Shown: positions 20,731 through 30,721, counted from the first letter of the stretch. The stretch is DNA of 64,000 nt from Wolbachia endosymbiont (group B) of Gerris lacustris (GCF_964028355.1 NZ_OZ034761.1:1573074-1637073); one strand, 5' to 3'. The notes: generated by a model not told the origin, from the sequence alone. Made by a program: numbers and translations.

Positions 20731-20820
20731 ATGCATGTTGCCAAATATAATAAAGAAAAGGAAACACATCTTATATTTTTCCACGGAATAGGTGATAATT
20801 ATAAAAATGCATCCTGGTAG
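20731..20820 (+). pseudogene. 5' remnant of an alpha/beta hydrolase gene
   Basis: An open stretch of 29 codons contains THLIFFHGIGDNYKNASW and then stops. It closely resembles the start of the intact hydrolase at 26282-27172 (YLIFFHGLGDNYKNAT). The rest of the gene is missing; an IS-like end (GGCTTTATTGCATAGC) begins right at the break, so insertion and deletion probably removed it. Confidence 0.65.
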
Positions 20821-21655
20821 GCTTTATTGCATAGCAAATAGTGGTAGGAGAAAACAAAAGAGAGAAAAACTGAAGAGAAGTGGTTAATCTATTAAAAAAT
20901 GAATATTTTGAGAAGTGTATGCCACAAAAGATGAGAGTTAGTAACAATAGCGAATATAACCAATTGCTAGAAAAAAGAGGGAATGTTTTTCATTTCATCG
21001 ATGAAGCTATAGAAAGCTGGTACGAAATTTCAGAAAAAGTTGCCGGAGATTTACAGCGATAAAGTTGTCATTGTAATACATATAATCGTTAATCTGTTTA
21101 GAATAGGTTTAAGGCAAGGGGTTGGATTTGTAAAAGGATATCTGAAAAGTATAAGAAAAAATCTCCAAGTATTCACAAGCTTGTCGCCGATTAAATAAAC
21201 TTAATTTAAAACTTTACGACCATAGGACAGATAAAAATGATATAGAAAGTATTGAAATTGCTATAGATAGTACTGCAATTCATATTTATAGTAACAGCAC
21301 TCAACATAACAAAGATAACGCTAAGATAAGGAAATATAATGGCACAGATCAGGTGAGAAAGCTACATGTAGCTTTAGATATAAACAGTAAAAAGATTGTA
21401 GCAACTAGATATACTAATTTCCTCTCACATGATAGCGTATCAGCATTTAAGATACTGGAGGAAATATGTGACATCTATAAGATTAAGTCTCTTCTTGCAG
21501 ATGGAGCTTATGATACAACAAGTTTATATAAATTATGCAATAAATATAATTTGAAACCAATTATAAAGCCAAGAAAGAATGCAAAAATCTGTGACAATAT
21601 AGACTACTTCTCGGAAAGAAATAACAACATTAATATAAGAAAAACATGCAATTTA
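20821..21655 (+). pseudogene. Degenerate IS5/IS4-type transposase, truncated by IS630 copy B
   Basis: Starts with an IS-like end (GGCTTTATTGCATAGC). Coding remains are scattered over frames: NNSEYNQLLEKRGNVFHFID (20950-21060), LFRIGLRQGVGFVKGYL (about 21097-21150), IAIDSTAIHIYS (about 21257), and a longer stretch 21353-21655 with KLHVALDINSKKIVATRYT and LLADGAYDTTSLYKLCNKY, a DDE-type core. Several frameshifts make it inactive. The 3' end is replaced by IS630 copy B. Confidence 0.75.
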
Positions 21656-22758
21656 TACCAATTCCCGCTATACAAGCAACGAATAGACAATAATGGAAAA
21701 AAAGCCATACTGGAGTAAGTAAAATAGCGAGGTTTAGATGGCATTAAGATCAAAATTATTGGATGAAAAAGTGGTGGAATCAGCAAAAGAGATGCTGAAG
21801 AAAGTAAGAAATAATGCGTATGTTGCAAAAAAACTAAATGCTGTAATTGCAGCAAAAAAGCACAGTATAACAGCTGTAGCAAAAATATGTTGCATTTCGA
21901 GAAAGGCAATTACTACATGGATAAAGCACATAAAATTTGGAAGAGAAGAAAAATTATTTTCTCCACCTCAACGCCGTAGAAAAACTATATTGAACCAAAG
22001 TCAACTTGAACAAATTGAGGTGTGGATAGAGGAAAACCCCAATATTACTATTAGAGAAATGAGAATAAGAATCCAAGAAAGATTTGGTTTGAATATCAGC
22101 AAATCCACAATACATCGTAATATGCAAAGAATGAAATTCTCATATATCACACCAAGACCAGTTCATAGTGGACAGGATAAAAATAAGCAAGAGGAGTTTA
22201 AAAAAAAACCTCAATGAAACTATTGTCATGCATTCTGAAAAAGAGCTATTTTTCTTCGATGAATCACGGTTTGGTACACATTCAAAAGTTGGACATGGGT
22301 GGTTTAAAAAAGGCAGCAGGACACAGGTTAAGGTAAAATTAGGTAGGGAAAATTTTTATCTCTATAGTGCAGTTAATCCCAGAAATGGAGAGAATTTTAG
22401 CTTATTTGCACCAAACGTCAACACTGCTTGTATAAATATATTCCTTGAACAGATGTCGCAATATTTAGGAATACGAAAGGCTTTTCTCGTGATGGATTGC
22501 GCTAGTTGGCATAAGTCAAAAAGTTTAAAGATACCTAAAAATATCGAAATTATATACCTACCACCATACTCACCTGACCTCAATCCTGTTGAGAGGTTTT
22601 GGTTATATATAAAACAGAACATTTTGCGCAATAAAATCTACGATACAATTGTTCTGCTTGAGAGCGCTTTGTGTAATTTTATTACCTCTCTTTCCCCTTC
22701 CACGGTTAAACAACTCTGCAATGCTTCTTATTTGGTTCATTAATAATGAGAGTTGGTA
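21656..22758 (+). mobile_element. IS630-type element, copy B (1103 bp)
   Basis: Full-length. Flanking triplets differ (TTA at 21653-21655, TGA at 22759-22761), and the sequence on the right does not continue the transposase on the left. This suggests that recombination between IS copies has exchanged one flank. Confidence 0.9.
21738..22743 (+). CDS. IS630-family transposase, two overlapping frames (copy B)
   Basis: ORF 1 21738-22217 and ORF 2 22168-22743 overlap across the A9 run at 22200-22208. ORF 2 has Asn instead of Lys in the CKFITSLSP segment; otherwise as copy A. Confidence 0.85.
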
Positions 22759-23213
22759 TGAGCACTGGCATGACATTCTTTTTGGTGAATATTACTCTTA
22801 TATTACAACGTTTGTAGTTGTGGAGTTGACTATAGGATCAAGTCTAAAAAATCTAGATCCCAGTATCAGCTACTTGAGTGACATTACGAAAGCTTGGATG
22901 AAAAGGAAGGAAGTACTGATTTCAATATTTGCAGAGATGTTAGCTTTTGAGGTATACTCTGACTTATTCTTTAAATTGGTAAAATACTGTTCCTTTTCCT
23001 CTATTTCTTTTTCACTATTCTTTCCACATATCACTTCTGTTTTTATCTCTTGAGCCCTTCTTTTCGATCTGTGAATTCTAAAAAAAGTGAAATTAACTCA
23101 GGAATTGTGTTCACTTGATGAGCACAATTCTATAATCGGAGATAAGGTAGTGAGAAATGCCTCTTGACATTTGATAAACCTAAACGTAGCCTAAAACAAT
23201 TTAGTGTTTATTT
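22759..23213. other. Intergenic stretch upstream of the folate operon
   Basis: 455 bp with no gene I can support. It contains a short segment (about 22853-22885, GATCCCAGTATCAGCTACTT) that resembles 26102-26125, a dispersed Wolbachia-like repeat. A TATAAT hexamer near 23132 and TTGACA near 23165 are possible promoter elements for the downstream operon; neither has a convincing partner box. Confidence 0.4.
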
Positions 23214-23873
23214 ATGACATTTGTTCAATCACTTAATAATCAATTAGATAATTTACAATTATTAAAACACCCGTTTTACGAATCATGGAATGAGGGTAGC
23301 TTAAGCCTGCAGGCTCTGCAAACCTATGCTAAGGAATATTATCACCACGTTGCTGCTTTTCCTCGTTATATCAGCGGTATACATTCCTTATGTCCGAATT
23401 TGAAAATGCGGCAAGTTTTGCTTGGTAATTTAATAGAGGAAGAACAAGGCGACGAGAATCACCCAGAGTTATGGCAGCGTTTTGCTGAAGGGCTTGGAGT
23501 TGCGCGATCTGATCTCCGTGAAGGTGCAAAGATCAAAGAGACGCAAGAATTAGTTGACGGTTACTTTGATATTGTAAGATCAGGTTTTGCAGAAGGTCTT
23601 GGAGCTCTGTACGCTTATGAACGTCAAACTCCAGAGGTTTCTGAGTCTAAAATTGAAGGTCTGAAAAAACACTATTCAATAAACGACGAACGTTCTCTAA
23701 AATTTTTTACCGTTCATATGGAAGCTGATGAGTGGCATTCTGAAGAATGTGCAAACCTTATTGCAGATTTAAGCGAAGAAGAGCAAGAGAAAGTCATGCA
23801 AGGCGCTGAAAAAGGAGCAAAACTCTTATGGGGCTTTCTTGACGGAATGATGAATGTTAACGTGTGTCATTAG
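23214..23873 (+). CDS. CADD-type protein (TenA/PqqC fold), probable p-aminobenzoate synthesis
   Basis: A 219-residue haem-oxygenase-fold protein. LKHPFYESWNEGSLSLQALQ, YYHHVAAFPRYISG, IEEEQGDENHPELWQRFAEG and HMEADEWHSEECANL give the Glu/His di-metal ligand set and the Tyr-rich pocket of chlamydial CADD (CT610 family). In chlamydiae that family replaces PabABC by making the pABA moiety from its own tyrosine. Here it lies directly upstream of folB, folKP and folA, which supports the same role. Full length. The pABA role is inference from family and context. Confidence 0.88.
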   Translation: MTFVQSLNNQLDNLQLLKHPFYESWNEGSLSLQALQTYAKEYYHHVAAFPRYISGIHSLCPNLKMRQVLLGNLIEEEQGDENHPELWQRFAEGLGVARSDLREGAKIKETQELVDGYFDIVRSGFAEGLGALYAYERQTPEVSESKIEGLKKHYSINDERSLKFFTVHMEADEWHSEECANLIADLSEEEQEKVMQGAEKGAKLLWGFLDGMMNVNVCH

Positions 23874-23891
23874 TTATAAATACTAGGTTCA

Positions 23892-24278
23892 GTGGTAGCA
23901 TGTAATCTTCTTATATCTGATTTACGGCTTTGGGTTCATTTAGGATGTAGCGCAGAAGAGAAATTTTCTCCCCAATTGGTGAGTATTGATATTGATTTCA
24001 CTTTTAAATCTCCTCTTTTAGGACTTACAACTGATCAACTTAAAGATACTATCTGCTATTTGGAAGTAGTGCAGAATATTCAATCCCTCGTTCAGGGCAA
24101 GCAATTTAATTTAATCGAACATTTAACTCATGAGATATACAGAGCCATTAGTAACCTTTTGCTGCGAAAGAAGCATATTATTTCTTCTGTCAAAGTGACT
24201 ACTCACAAAATCGCACCACCAGTTCCTGGTGTGCATGGGGGCGTTTTTTTTACTTACTGTAATGAATTGCAAGAATGA
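23892..24278 (+). CDS. folB: Dihydroneopterin aldolase
   Basis: A 128-residue enzyme cleaving dihydroneopterin to 6-hydroxymethyl-dihydropterin. ISDLRLWVHLGCSAEEKFSP at the N-terminus and LIEHLTHEIYRAI (conserved Glu/His region) match FolB; the C-terminal VKVTTHKIAPPVPGVHGG is the substrate-binding end. The start is a GTG (23892) 18 bp after the CADD gene. The stop overlaps folKP as ATGA. Confidence 0.9.
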   Translation: MVACNLLISDLRLWVHLGCSAEEKFSPQLVSIDIDFTFKSPLLGLTTDQLKDTICYLEVVQNIQSLVQGKQFNLIEHLTHEIYRAISNLLLRKKHIISSVKVTTHKIAPPVPGVHGGVFFTYCNELQE

Positions 24279-25528
24279 TCTATATTTCTATTGGATCAAA
24301 TATAGGAAATCGCCTTTCCCATTTACAAAAAGCTACTGAGTTACTAAAGAAGAGCTATTTAAAAGACTTAAAGTCTTCGATCATTCTAGAAACTAAGGCT
24401 ATTTTACCAAATGGTGCTCCACCTGATTGGAACAAGCCATTCCTCAATATGATTGTCTATGGAAGTTGTTCTTCTTCTCCTGAGGAGCTACTAAAAGGCT
24501 TAAAACAAATCGAATGTGATATTGGTCGTCCACAAGTCTACGAAAAATGGGCACCTCGTGTTATTGATTTAGATATTTTGTTATGGGATGATCTAACGCT
24601 TGATATACCTGACCTTAAAATTCCTCACCCAGAATTAGTAAATAGACCATTTTTGCTCCACTTGATGGCAATGGTTAACAAAACATTTGCTTTCAATGTT
24701 CAAGACTGTTTTTCAAAGAGTTTTACGATTTCACCAAAGCTTATGGGTATTGTCAACATTACCCCTGATTCATTTTCAGATGGTGGTCTTTATTATGATG
24801 CGAATCGAGCAACCAAGCAGGCATTGCAGTTGGTATCAGATGGTGCAAGCATAGTTGATCTTGGAGCTCAATCAACAAGGCCTGGAGCTTCAATACAGAC
24901 GCCAGAGGAAGAATATGAACGTCTAAAACCAGTACTTGATAATCTTAGCGATTATATGAAAATTGGTGATATTAAAGTCAGCATTGATAGTTTTTGGCCA
25001 GACGTTATTTTGAACGTTTTGAAGCACTACAATATTGCCTGGGTAAATGATCAGAGGGGAGATCTGAATAATAATACCTTAAAAGAAGTTGCTAGCAGTG
25101 GGTGTAGTATCGTTATTATGCATTCGCTTTCGATACCAACACATAAGGACAACATTATTCCATATGACACTGACCCAATTGATACAATAAATCATTGGGC
25201 AGAGAAGAACATTAACAGACTACTAGATCTGGGTTTTGATGAAAATTCAATAGTTATTGACCCTGGTATTGGTTTTGGTAAATCTATGTATCAGAACATT
25301 CAGATTTTACGCAGTATAGAAACTTTACAAAATTTTGGCTGCAAGGTTTTAGTTGGCCATTCTAGAAAGTCATTTATTTCTTCTTTTTCCACAGAGCCTG
25401 CCTCTAATAGAGATTTAGAAACAATTGCTACATCTGCTATACTACAAAATAAGATTGATTTCCTTCGAGTGCATAATGTACGCGACCACATGCGATTTTT
25501 TGTAGCCCAAGCTGCCTTACAGGGATGA
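24275..25528 (+). CDS. folKP: Bifunctional HPPK / dihydropteroate synthase
   Basis: A 417-residue fusion. The HPPK half (about residues 1-140) shows IYISIGSNIGNRLSHLQKA and PRVIDLDILLWDD. The DHPS half begins near residue 150: KLMGIVNITPDSFSDGG, DLGAQSTRPGA, and the C-terminal VLVGHSRKSFIS motif that binds pterin phosphate. It joins the pterin to pABA, the product expected from the CADD gene upstream. Overlaps both neighbours by ATGA. Confidence 0.95.
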   Translation: MIYISIGSNIGNRLSHLQKATELLKKSYLKDLKSSIILETKAILPNGAPPDWNKPFLNMIVYGSCSSSPEELLKGLKQIECDIGRPQVYEKWAPRVIDLDILLWDDLTLDIPDLKIPHPELVNRPFLLHLMAMVNKTFAFNVQDCFSKSFTISPKLMGIVNITPDSFSDGGLYYDANRATKQALQLVSDGASIVDLGAQSTRPGASIQTPEEEYERLKPVLDNLSDYMKIGDIKVSIDSFWPDVILNVLKHYNIAWVNDQRGDLNNNTLKEVASSGCSIVIMHSLSIPTHKDNIIPYDTDPIDTINHWAEKNINRLLDLGFDENSIVIDPGIGFGKSMYQNIQILRSIETLQNFGCKVLVGHSRKSFISSFSTEPASNRDLETIATSAILQNKIDFLRVHNVRDHMRFFVAQAALQG

Positions 25529-26004
25529 AGATTATTGGAATTATGGCTGTTGACCCTAATGGGGTAATTGGAATAAATGATGATTTGCCCTGGCGTTATC
25601 CAAGTGAATTCAAACATTTTTGCCAAGTAACTGACAAACAAGTTATTGTGATGGGAAGAAAGACATTTGAAACCGTGCCTCAGAGTATACTAAAGAATCG
25701 TACACCTATTGTTTTCTCCCGTAACAAGTGTTTTAATAGAGGCCCAAAATGTACTGTTGTCTCTTCCATGCAAGAATTTCTGTCAATTCAAAGTAGTTCT
25801 CAAGTCTTTGTGATTGGTGGGGCACAAATAGCACACCTTTTTTTAGAGCATAACCTAATCTCAGAATTTATTATAACTGAAATGCATAAAACTTATAAAG
25901 GTGATACGTATTTCAATTTAGCACTTCTTGACGAATGGAATAAAACTATTCTCGCCAAAACAGAAGACTATACTATATGCAATTGTGTACGTTCAGCAGA
26001 GTAG
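25525..26004 (+). CDS. folA: Dihydrofolate reductase
   Basis: A 159-residue NADPH enzyme making tetrahydrofolate. Motifs: IMAVDPNGVIGINDDLPWRYPSEFKHF, VIVMGRKTFETVP, VIGGAQIAHLF and TEMHKTYKGDTYF. The last codons (Arg-Ser-Ala-Glu-stop) lie inside a repeat found elsewhere in the window, so the C-terminus was probably reshaped by repeat insertion. Last gene of the folate operon. Confidence 0.95.
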   Translation: MKIIGIMAVDPNGVIGINDDLPWRYPSEFKHFCQVTDKQVIVMGRKTFETVPQSILKNRTPIVFSRNKCFNRGPKCTVVSSMQEFLSIQSSSQVFVIGGAQIAHLFLEHNLISEFIITEMHKTYKGDTYFNLALLDEWNKTILAKTEDYTICNCVRSAE

Positions 26005-26080
26005 TAAAATAAGGTAGGCGAGAAAAGACAACTATCAGTGCATGACACTGGCTCCTTTATGATGGTCAGTGCCCAGAAAC
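25990..26080. repeat. Dispersed repeat, copy R1
   Basis: Begins CGTTCAGCAGAGTAGTAAAA within the folA 3' end. The same block occurs inverted at 52154-52238 and 53049-53155 (CTACCTTATTTTACTACTCT followed by GCTGAACG), each next to a GCACTGGCATGACAC-like palindromic part. 26081-26281 holds no gene that I can support. Confidence 0.7.
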
Positions 26081-26281
26081 TGGCATCCAGTTAAATTTAT
26101 GGATCTCAGTGTTAGCTACTTAAGTAACAGGGGAGAGCTACTAAATGACATCTTCAATTTCTGTACAGCTACATCGCAAGAAAGGAAGCACTGGCTTTCA
26201 CATTAGCAAATTCCCTGAATAGATGCATACAATTTAATGCATAATGAAGTGTGACCTTAGCCAAAAAAAGCAGCAAAAAAG

Positions 26282-27172
26282 TTAACGCGTTCTAGACGTA
26301 ACTTTACTAAGTACCATTTCTCTTAATTCTTCAGTCAGTGTGCCACTATCCAAAACACTGTTATGAGGATCATCTCCATATATACACAGATCATCACGAA
26401 TCTTAATCGGATTACCATTTAATAATCGATCATCTCTCATTGCATTTGCCAACTGTGCAGGAAGTGGTATTAATTTGTCTCTTGCGTGATTAATAATTAC
26501 TATTGGCGTTTTTTCATTTTGTGACTTTTGTGAATTATCTACTATATCAAAGTCTAAATCGAAGGCTTTTAGTATTCTTTTTAGTAGGAATGAGGGCAGT
26601 ATACTCAAAATTTTCGTCTGAGGCATTGGAAAATGCTCTATTGCTGTATGAAAAGAACTAAAAGTGCTAGTGAAGACAATTCCTCCAAGTTTAACATCTC
26701 TATTCGCAAAATGCCTTGATACTTCTGATGCAACTGCTCCTCCAAAAGAATGACCGAAAAGTATAATATTTTCGGGTTTCACACCTTGATTTATTAGTTG
26801 ATTAATTTTCTCTATTGAAGACTTGAATAAGTTTTGATTCTTATTTAGAAACGGAATCATGAGTAGCAATATAGATAAAAAAACACAAGCTGAAGCTGAT
26901 AAGACTGCTAATCCAGCTGTTCTAGCTGTTATTGGATTAGTGAGCAGTATGACAGTAGGTGGCAATATTGATGCTAGTAAGCATACGAAGCTGGTTAAGG
27001 CATAAGTTATATAATTTTGAAATGCAGCCGGGTATTTGTGTGCATGAGTGTGAAAATTAGGTATATCATGGTGGTGCATGAGCTCAGATTGCATATCTTT
27101 ACAGAATGTAGTTGCATTTTTATAATTATCCCCTAGTCCATGAAAGAATATAAGATATATTTCGTTAGGCAT
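26282..27172 (-). CDS. Alpha/beta hydrolase with two membrane segments
   Basis: A 296-residue protein: oxyanion-type HG in YLIFFHGLGDNYKNA, nucleophile elbow ILFGHSFGGAVASEV (Ser about residue 164), acid in INHARDKLIP and His in YGDDPHNSVL, so a complete catalytic triad. Two hydrophobic stretches at about residues 55-80 and 88-110 are inserted between the first strand and the elbow, making it likely membrane-bound. Substrate unknown (lipid or ester is plausible). A truncated paralogue starts at 20731. Confidence 0.8.
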   Translation of the reverse strand: MPNEIYLIFFHGLGDNYKNATTFCKDMQSELMHHHDIPNFHTHAHKYPAAFQNYITYALTSFVCLLASILPPTVILLTNPITARTAGLAVLSASACVFLSILLLMIPFLNKNQNLFKSSIEKINQLINQGVKPENIILFGHSFGGAVASEVSRHFANRDVKLGGIVFTSTFSSFHTAIEHFPMPQTKILSILPSFLLKRILKAFDLDFDIVDNSQKSQNEKTPIVIINHARDKLIPLPAQLANAMRDDRLLNGNPIKIRDDLCIYGDDPHNSVLDSGTLTEELREMVLSKVTSRTR

Positions 27173-27241
27173 TATTCTCGCTATAAAATACTTTCAATTA
27201 TATACTATTCTTATAATTTTGCTAAGCTTTTTATATATTAA

Positions 27242-28344
27242 TACCAATTCCCGCTATACAAGCAACGAATAGACAATAATGGAAAAAAAGCCATACTGGA
27301 GTAAGTAAAATAGCGAGGTTTAGATGGCATTAAGATCAAAATTATTGGATGAAAAAGTGGTGGAATCAGCAAAAGAGATGCTGAAGAAAGTAAGAAATAA
27401 TGCGTATGTTGCAAAAAAACTAAATGCTGTAATTGCAGCAAAAAAGCACAGTATAACAGCTGTAGCAAAAATATGTTGCATTTCGAGAAAGGCAATTACT
27501 ACATGGATAAAGCACATAAAATTTGGAAGAGAAGAAAAATTATTTTCTCCACCTCAACGCCGTAGAAAAACTATATTGAACCAAAGTCAACTTGAACAAA
27601 TTGAGGTGTGGATAGAGGAAAACCCCAATATTACTATTAGAGAAATGAGAATAAGAATCCAAGAAAGATTTGGTTTGAATATCAGCAAATCCACAATACA
27701 TCGTAATATGCAAAGAATGAAATTCTCATATATCACACCAAGACCAGTTCATAGTGGACAGGATAAAAATAAGCAAGAGGAGTTTAAAAAAAAACCTCAA
27801 TGAAACTATTGTCATGCATTCTGAAAAAGAGCTATTTTTCTTCGATGAATCACGGTTTGGTACACATTCAAAAGTTGGACATGGGTGGTTTAAAAAAGGC
27901 AGTAGGACACAGGTTAAGGTAAAATTAGGTAGGGAAAATTTTTATCTCTATAGTGCAGTTAATCCCAGAAATGGAGAGAATTTTAGCTTATTTGCACCAA
28001 ACGTCAACACTGCTTGTATAAATATATTCCTTGAACAGATGTCGCAATATTTAGGAATACGAAAGGCTTTTCTCGTGATGGATTGCGCTAGTTGGCATAA
28101 GTCAAAAAGTTTAAAGATACCTAAAAATATCGAAATTATATACCTACCACCATACTCACCTGACCTCAATCCTGTTGAGAGGTTTTGGTTATATATAAAA
28201 CAGAACATTTTGCGCAATAAAATCTACGATACAATTGTTCTGCTTGAGAGCGCTTTGTGTAAATTTATTACCTCTCTTTCCCCTTCCACGGTTAAACAAC
28301 TCTGCAATGCTTCTTATTTGGTTCATTAATAATGAGAGTTGGTA
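27242..28344 (+). mobile_element. IS630-type element, copy C (1103 bp)
   Basis: Full-length, TAA on both sides (27239-27241, 28345-28347). The right flank is inside an IS256 transposase gene whose first part is absent on the left, so the junction has been rearranged or a deletion followed insertion. Confidence 0.9.
27324..28329 (+). CDS. IS630-family transposase, two overlapping frames (copy C)
   Basis: ORF 1 27324-27803 and ORF 2 27754-28329, same A9 overlap as in copy A. No stop or deletion seen. Confidence 0.85.
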
Positions 28345-29324
28345 TAACACCAAGAGATAGGGAGGGAAGCTTTGAACCACAAATAGTCAAAAAAAGGCAA
28401 ACAAGCCTACATCCAGAACTTGAAGCAAAGGTCTTAAGCACATATACCAGTGGCATGGGATACAGAGATATAGCTTCACATGTTGAGGAAATATATGACC
28501 ACAAAATATCAGCAGCAGAGATATCTAGTATTACCGATAAACTGCTACCAGTAATCAATGAATGGCGCAGCCGCCCACTGCAATCAGTGTATCCAATAGT
28601 ATTTATGGATGGCATGTTTTTTAAGGTCAAGGAGGACGGACATTGCATAAGTAAATGTATGTATAATATATTGGGCATAAATCAAAATGGCAGAAAAGAA
28701 GTATTAGGTTTTTATTTGGCTGAAAGTGAAGGAGCTAACTTCTGGTTGGGAGTACTAAATGACCTCAAAGAAAGAGGAGTAGAAGATATTCTAATTGCCT
28801 GTATTGATGGGCTAAAAAGCTTTCCTACCGCTATAAATAGTGTATTTCCTAAAGCAGAAGTACAGCTATGCATAGTGCATCAGATAAGGAATTCACTGAA
28901 GTATGTATCTAGCAAAGATGTAAAAGTTTTCATAAATGATTTGAAAAAAATATATCGTGCTTCAAGTAAAGAGATTGCTGAGAATTATTTGCTTGAGCTG
29001 GAAGAAAAATGGAGTGAAAAATATCCCTTGGTTACAAAATCATGGCAAAACAATTGGGAAAATTTGTCTGGTTATTTTAAGTATTCTGGACCAGTTAGGA
29101 AGCTGATTTACACCACCAATCCAATTGAGGGATTGCATAGACAAATTAGGAAATTTACTAAAACTAAGGGCTCATTTACTAATACAAATGCCTTGTACAA
29201 ACAGGTATATTGTGCTATAAAAAAGGTAGAGCAAAAGTGGACTACAGCTTTGCCTAATTGGTCATTAACTATGTCTCAGCTTGACATTTTCTTTCCCAAC
29301 AGACTGAAAATTGAGTTGAACTAA
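28345..29324 (+). pseudogene. IS256-family transposase, N-terminus lost
   Basis: About 325 residues of an IS256 (mutator-type) transposase beginning at TPRDREGSFEPQIVKK; usual proteins are about 400 residues, so roughly 70 N-terminal residues are missing, cut by IS630 copy C. The catalytic DDE is still visible (VFMDGMFFKV, LIACIDGLKSF, TNPIEGLHRQIRK). The first five residues of the open frame come from the IS630 end. A probable IS256 end (GACACAGTTTATTTAAC) follows near 29336. Confidence 0.88.
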
Positions 29325-29358
29325 AAATGCGGCTTGACACAGTTTATTTAACACTCCC

Positions 29359-29396
29359 GTCGAGTGAGGAGGGGCAACCTTCTTCACTTAGATAAC
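29359..29396 (+). repeat. 3' scrap of a group II intron (domain VI)
   Basis: 38 bp from GTCGAGTGAGGAGG to CACTTAGATAAC are identical to the 3' end of the large intron at 59104-62269 and stop at the same base, while the following sequence differs. This both documents a second, lost intron copy and fixes the intron 3' boundary. Confidence 0.8.
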
Positions 29397-29578
29397 GAGC
29401 TATTGCCTTTACCTTTTAGAAGAACAAGATGCTCTTCTGACCTTTCTTCCTTACTCAACTTTGAAGCTGCATCACCAAAAGAAGGTTTCTCTACTATATG
29501 CGTGTAAGAACTTTTAACTCTACTCTCATTATCAGGTACTGTAGTAGCCCACAAAAGCTTTTTAATATAATCTAACAT
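29384..29578 (-). CDS. Small hypothetical protein, C-terminus altered
   Basis: A 64-residue frame beginning MLDYIKKLLWATTVPDNESR, hydrophilic afterwards, no recognised family. Its last four or five codons fall in the antisense of the intron scrap, so the original C-terminus was probably longer and cut by the insertion. It may be a relic. Confidence 0.35.
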   Translation of the reverse strand: MLDYIKKLLWATTVPDNESRVKSSYTHIVEKPSFGDAASKLSKEERSEEHLVLLKGKGNSSLSK

Positions 29579-29723
29579 ATGCCACCTCTTACCATTAACT
29601 AAATATCAGTATGCAAACTTTGCTATAACTAATCAATAACTAAATTTACTCCAAATAAAATGAGCTGCTAAAAAGGTATAAATTGAGATTAGGTAAAGCT
29701 TTTGGTATAATATCTAGTTAATT

Positions 29724-30716
29724 TTGAATAGGCAGGTGATCTTAGCTACAAAGACGTTCTTTACCTCATTTATTTTTGGGCTCATTCTTTTTCCCTATTT
29801 TATAAAACTTCTAAAAAAGATGAGTAAAGATGGACAGCCAATCAGATCGTATGGACCAGAAAGTCATTTAATAACAAAAAAGAATATACCACCTATGGGT
29901 GGAATAATAATACTCACTTCTGCTCTACTACCAATTCTGTTTTGGAGTCAATTAACACCAGAAATTTCATTGCTGATATTTATAACTCTATTTTTTGCTC
30001 TACTTGGATTTATTGATGACTGTTTAAAATTAAAGGCAAATCATCACCAAGGTTTAAGTGCAAAAACCAAAATACTCATTCAGTTTGCCGTTGCTCTGGT
30101 TTGTATGTCTATACTTAAGCTACAAGCTACTGAAGGTTTTACAAAAACTTCCCTGTTTCAAGAAGTAGTAATCGACTTTGGCTATCTATATATTCCATTT
30201 GCTGCATTTGTAATTGTCGGCTCTTCTAATGCTGTGAATCTTACAGATGGCCTAGATGGCCTTGCTGCAACTCAAGCTATTACTTCCTTTGCTTTTTTGG
30301 GGCTAATTGCATATATGACTCAAGCAGATGTAAATATTACTTTATTCTGCATCGCATTTATAGGGGCCATTTTAAGTTTCTTATGGTTTAACACACATCC
30401 AGCAAAAATATTTATGGGTGATGTTGGAAGCCTATCAATCGGTGCAGTTTTAGGGTTAACTAGTGTCCTAATTAAAAAAGAAATGCTTTTTGCTATTATT
30501 GGAATAATCTTTGTAATAGAGACTTTGTCTGTGATTACTCAGGTATCATATTTTAAATATACGAAATTAAAATATGGAGAAGGAAGAAGAATTTTTCTTA
30601 TGTCGCCAATACATCATCACTTTGAAAAGAAAGGATGGTCAGAAAATACAATCGTTATGAAATTTTGGATAATCTCTATTGTTTATTCGATTTTTGCTTT
30701 AACTTTCTTATTATAG
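29724..30716 (+). CDS. mraY: Phospho-MurNAc-pentapeptide transferase
   Basis: A 330-residue polytopic membrane enzyme making lipid I from UDP-MurNAc-pentapeptide and undecaprenyl phosphate. Seen: KKNIPPMGGIIIL, FIDDCLKLKANHHQGLSAKTK (Asp pair), NAVNLTDGLDGLA, FMGDVGSLSIGA, and MSPIHHHFEKKGWSE near the C-terminus, all MraY signatures. Start is TTG at 29724. It precedes rnhB. Confidence 0.96.
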   Translation: MNRQVILATKTFFTSFIFGLILFPYFIKLLKKMSKDGQPIRSYGPESHLITKKNIPPMGGIIILTSALLPILFWSQLTPEISLLIFITLFFALLGFIDDCLKLKANHHQGLSAKTKILIQFAVALVCMSILKLQATEGFTKTSLFQEVVIDFGYLYIPFAAFVIVGSSNAVNLTDGLDGLAATQAITSFAFLGLIAYMTQADVNITLFCIAFIGAILSFLWFNTHPAKIFMGDVGSLSIGAVLGLTSVLIKKEMLFAIIGIIFVIETLSVITQVSYFKYTKLKYGEGRRIFLMSPIHHHFEKKGWSENTIVMKFWIISIVYSIFALTFLL

Positions 30717-30721
30717 GAATT

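Noticed and set aside
22649..23053. 134-codon frame after IS630 copy B
   Set aside because: Starts inside the IS and continues by chance into repeat-like intergenic DNA; no homology recognised.
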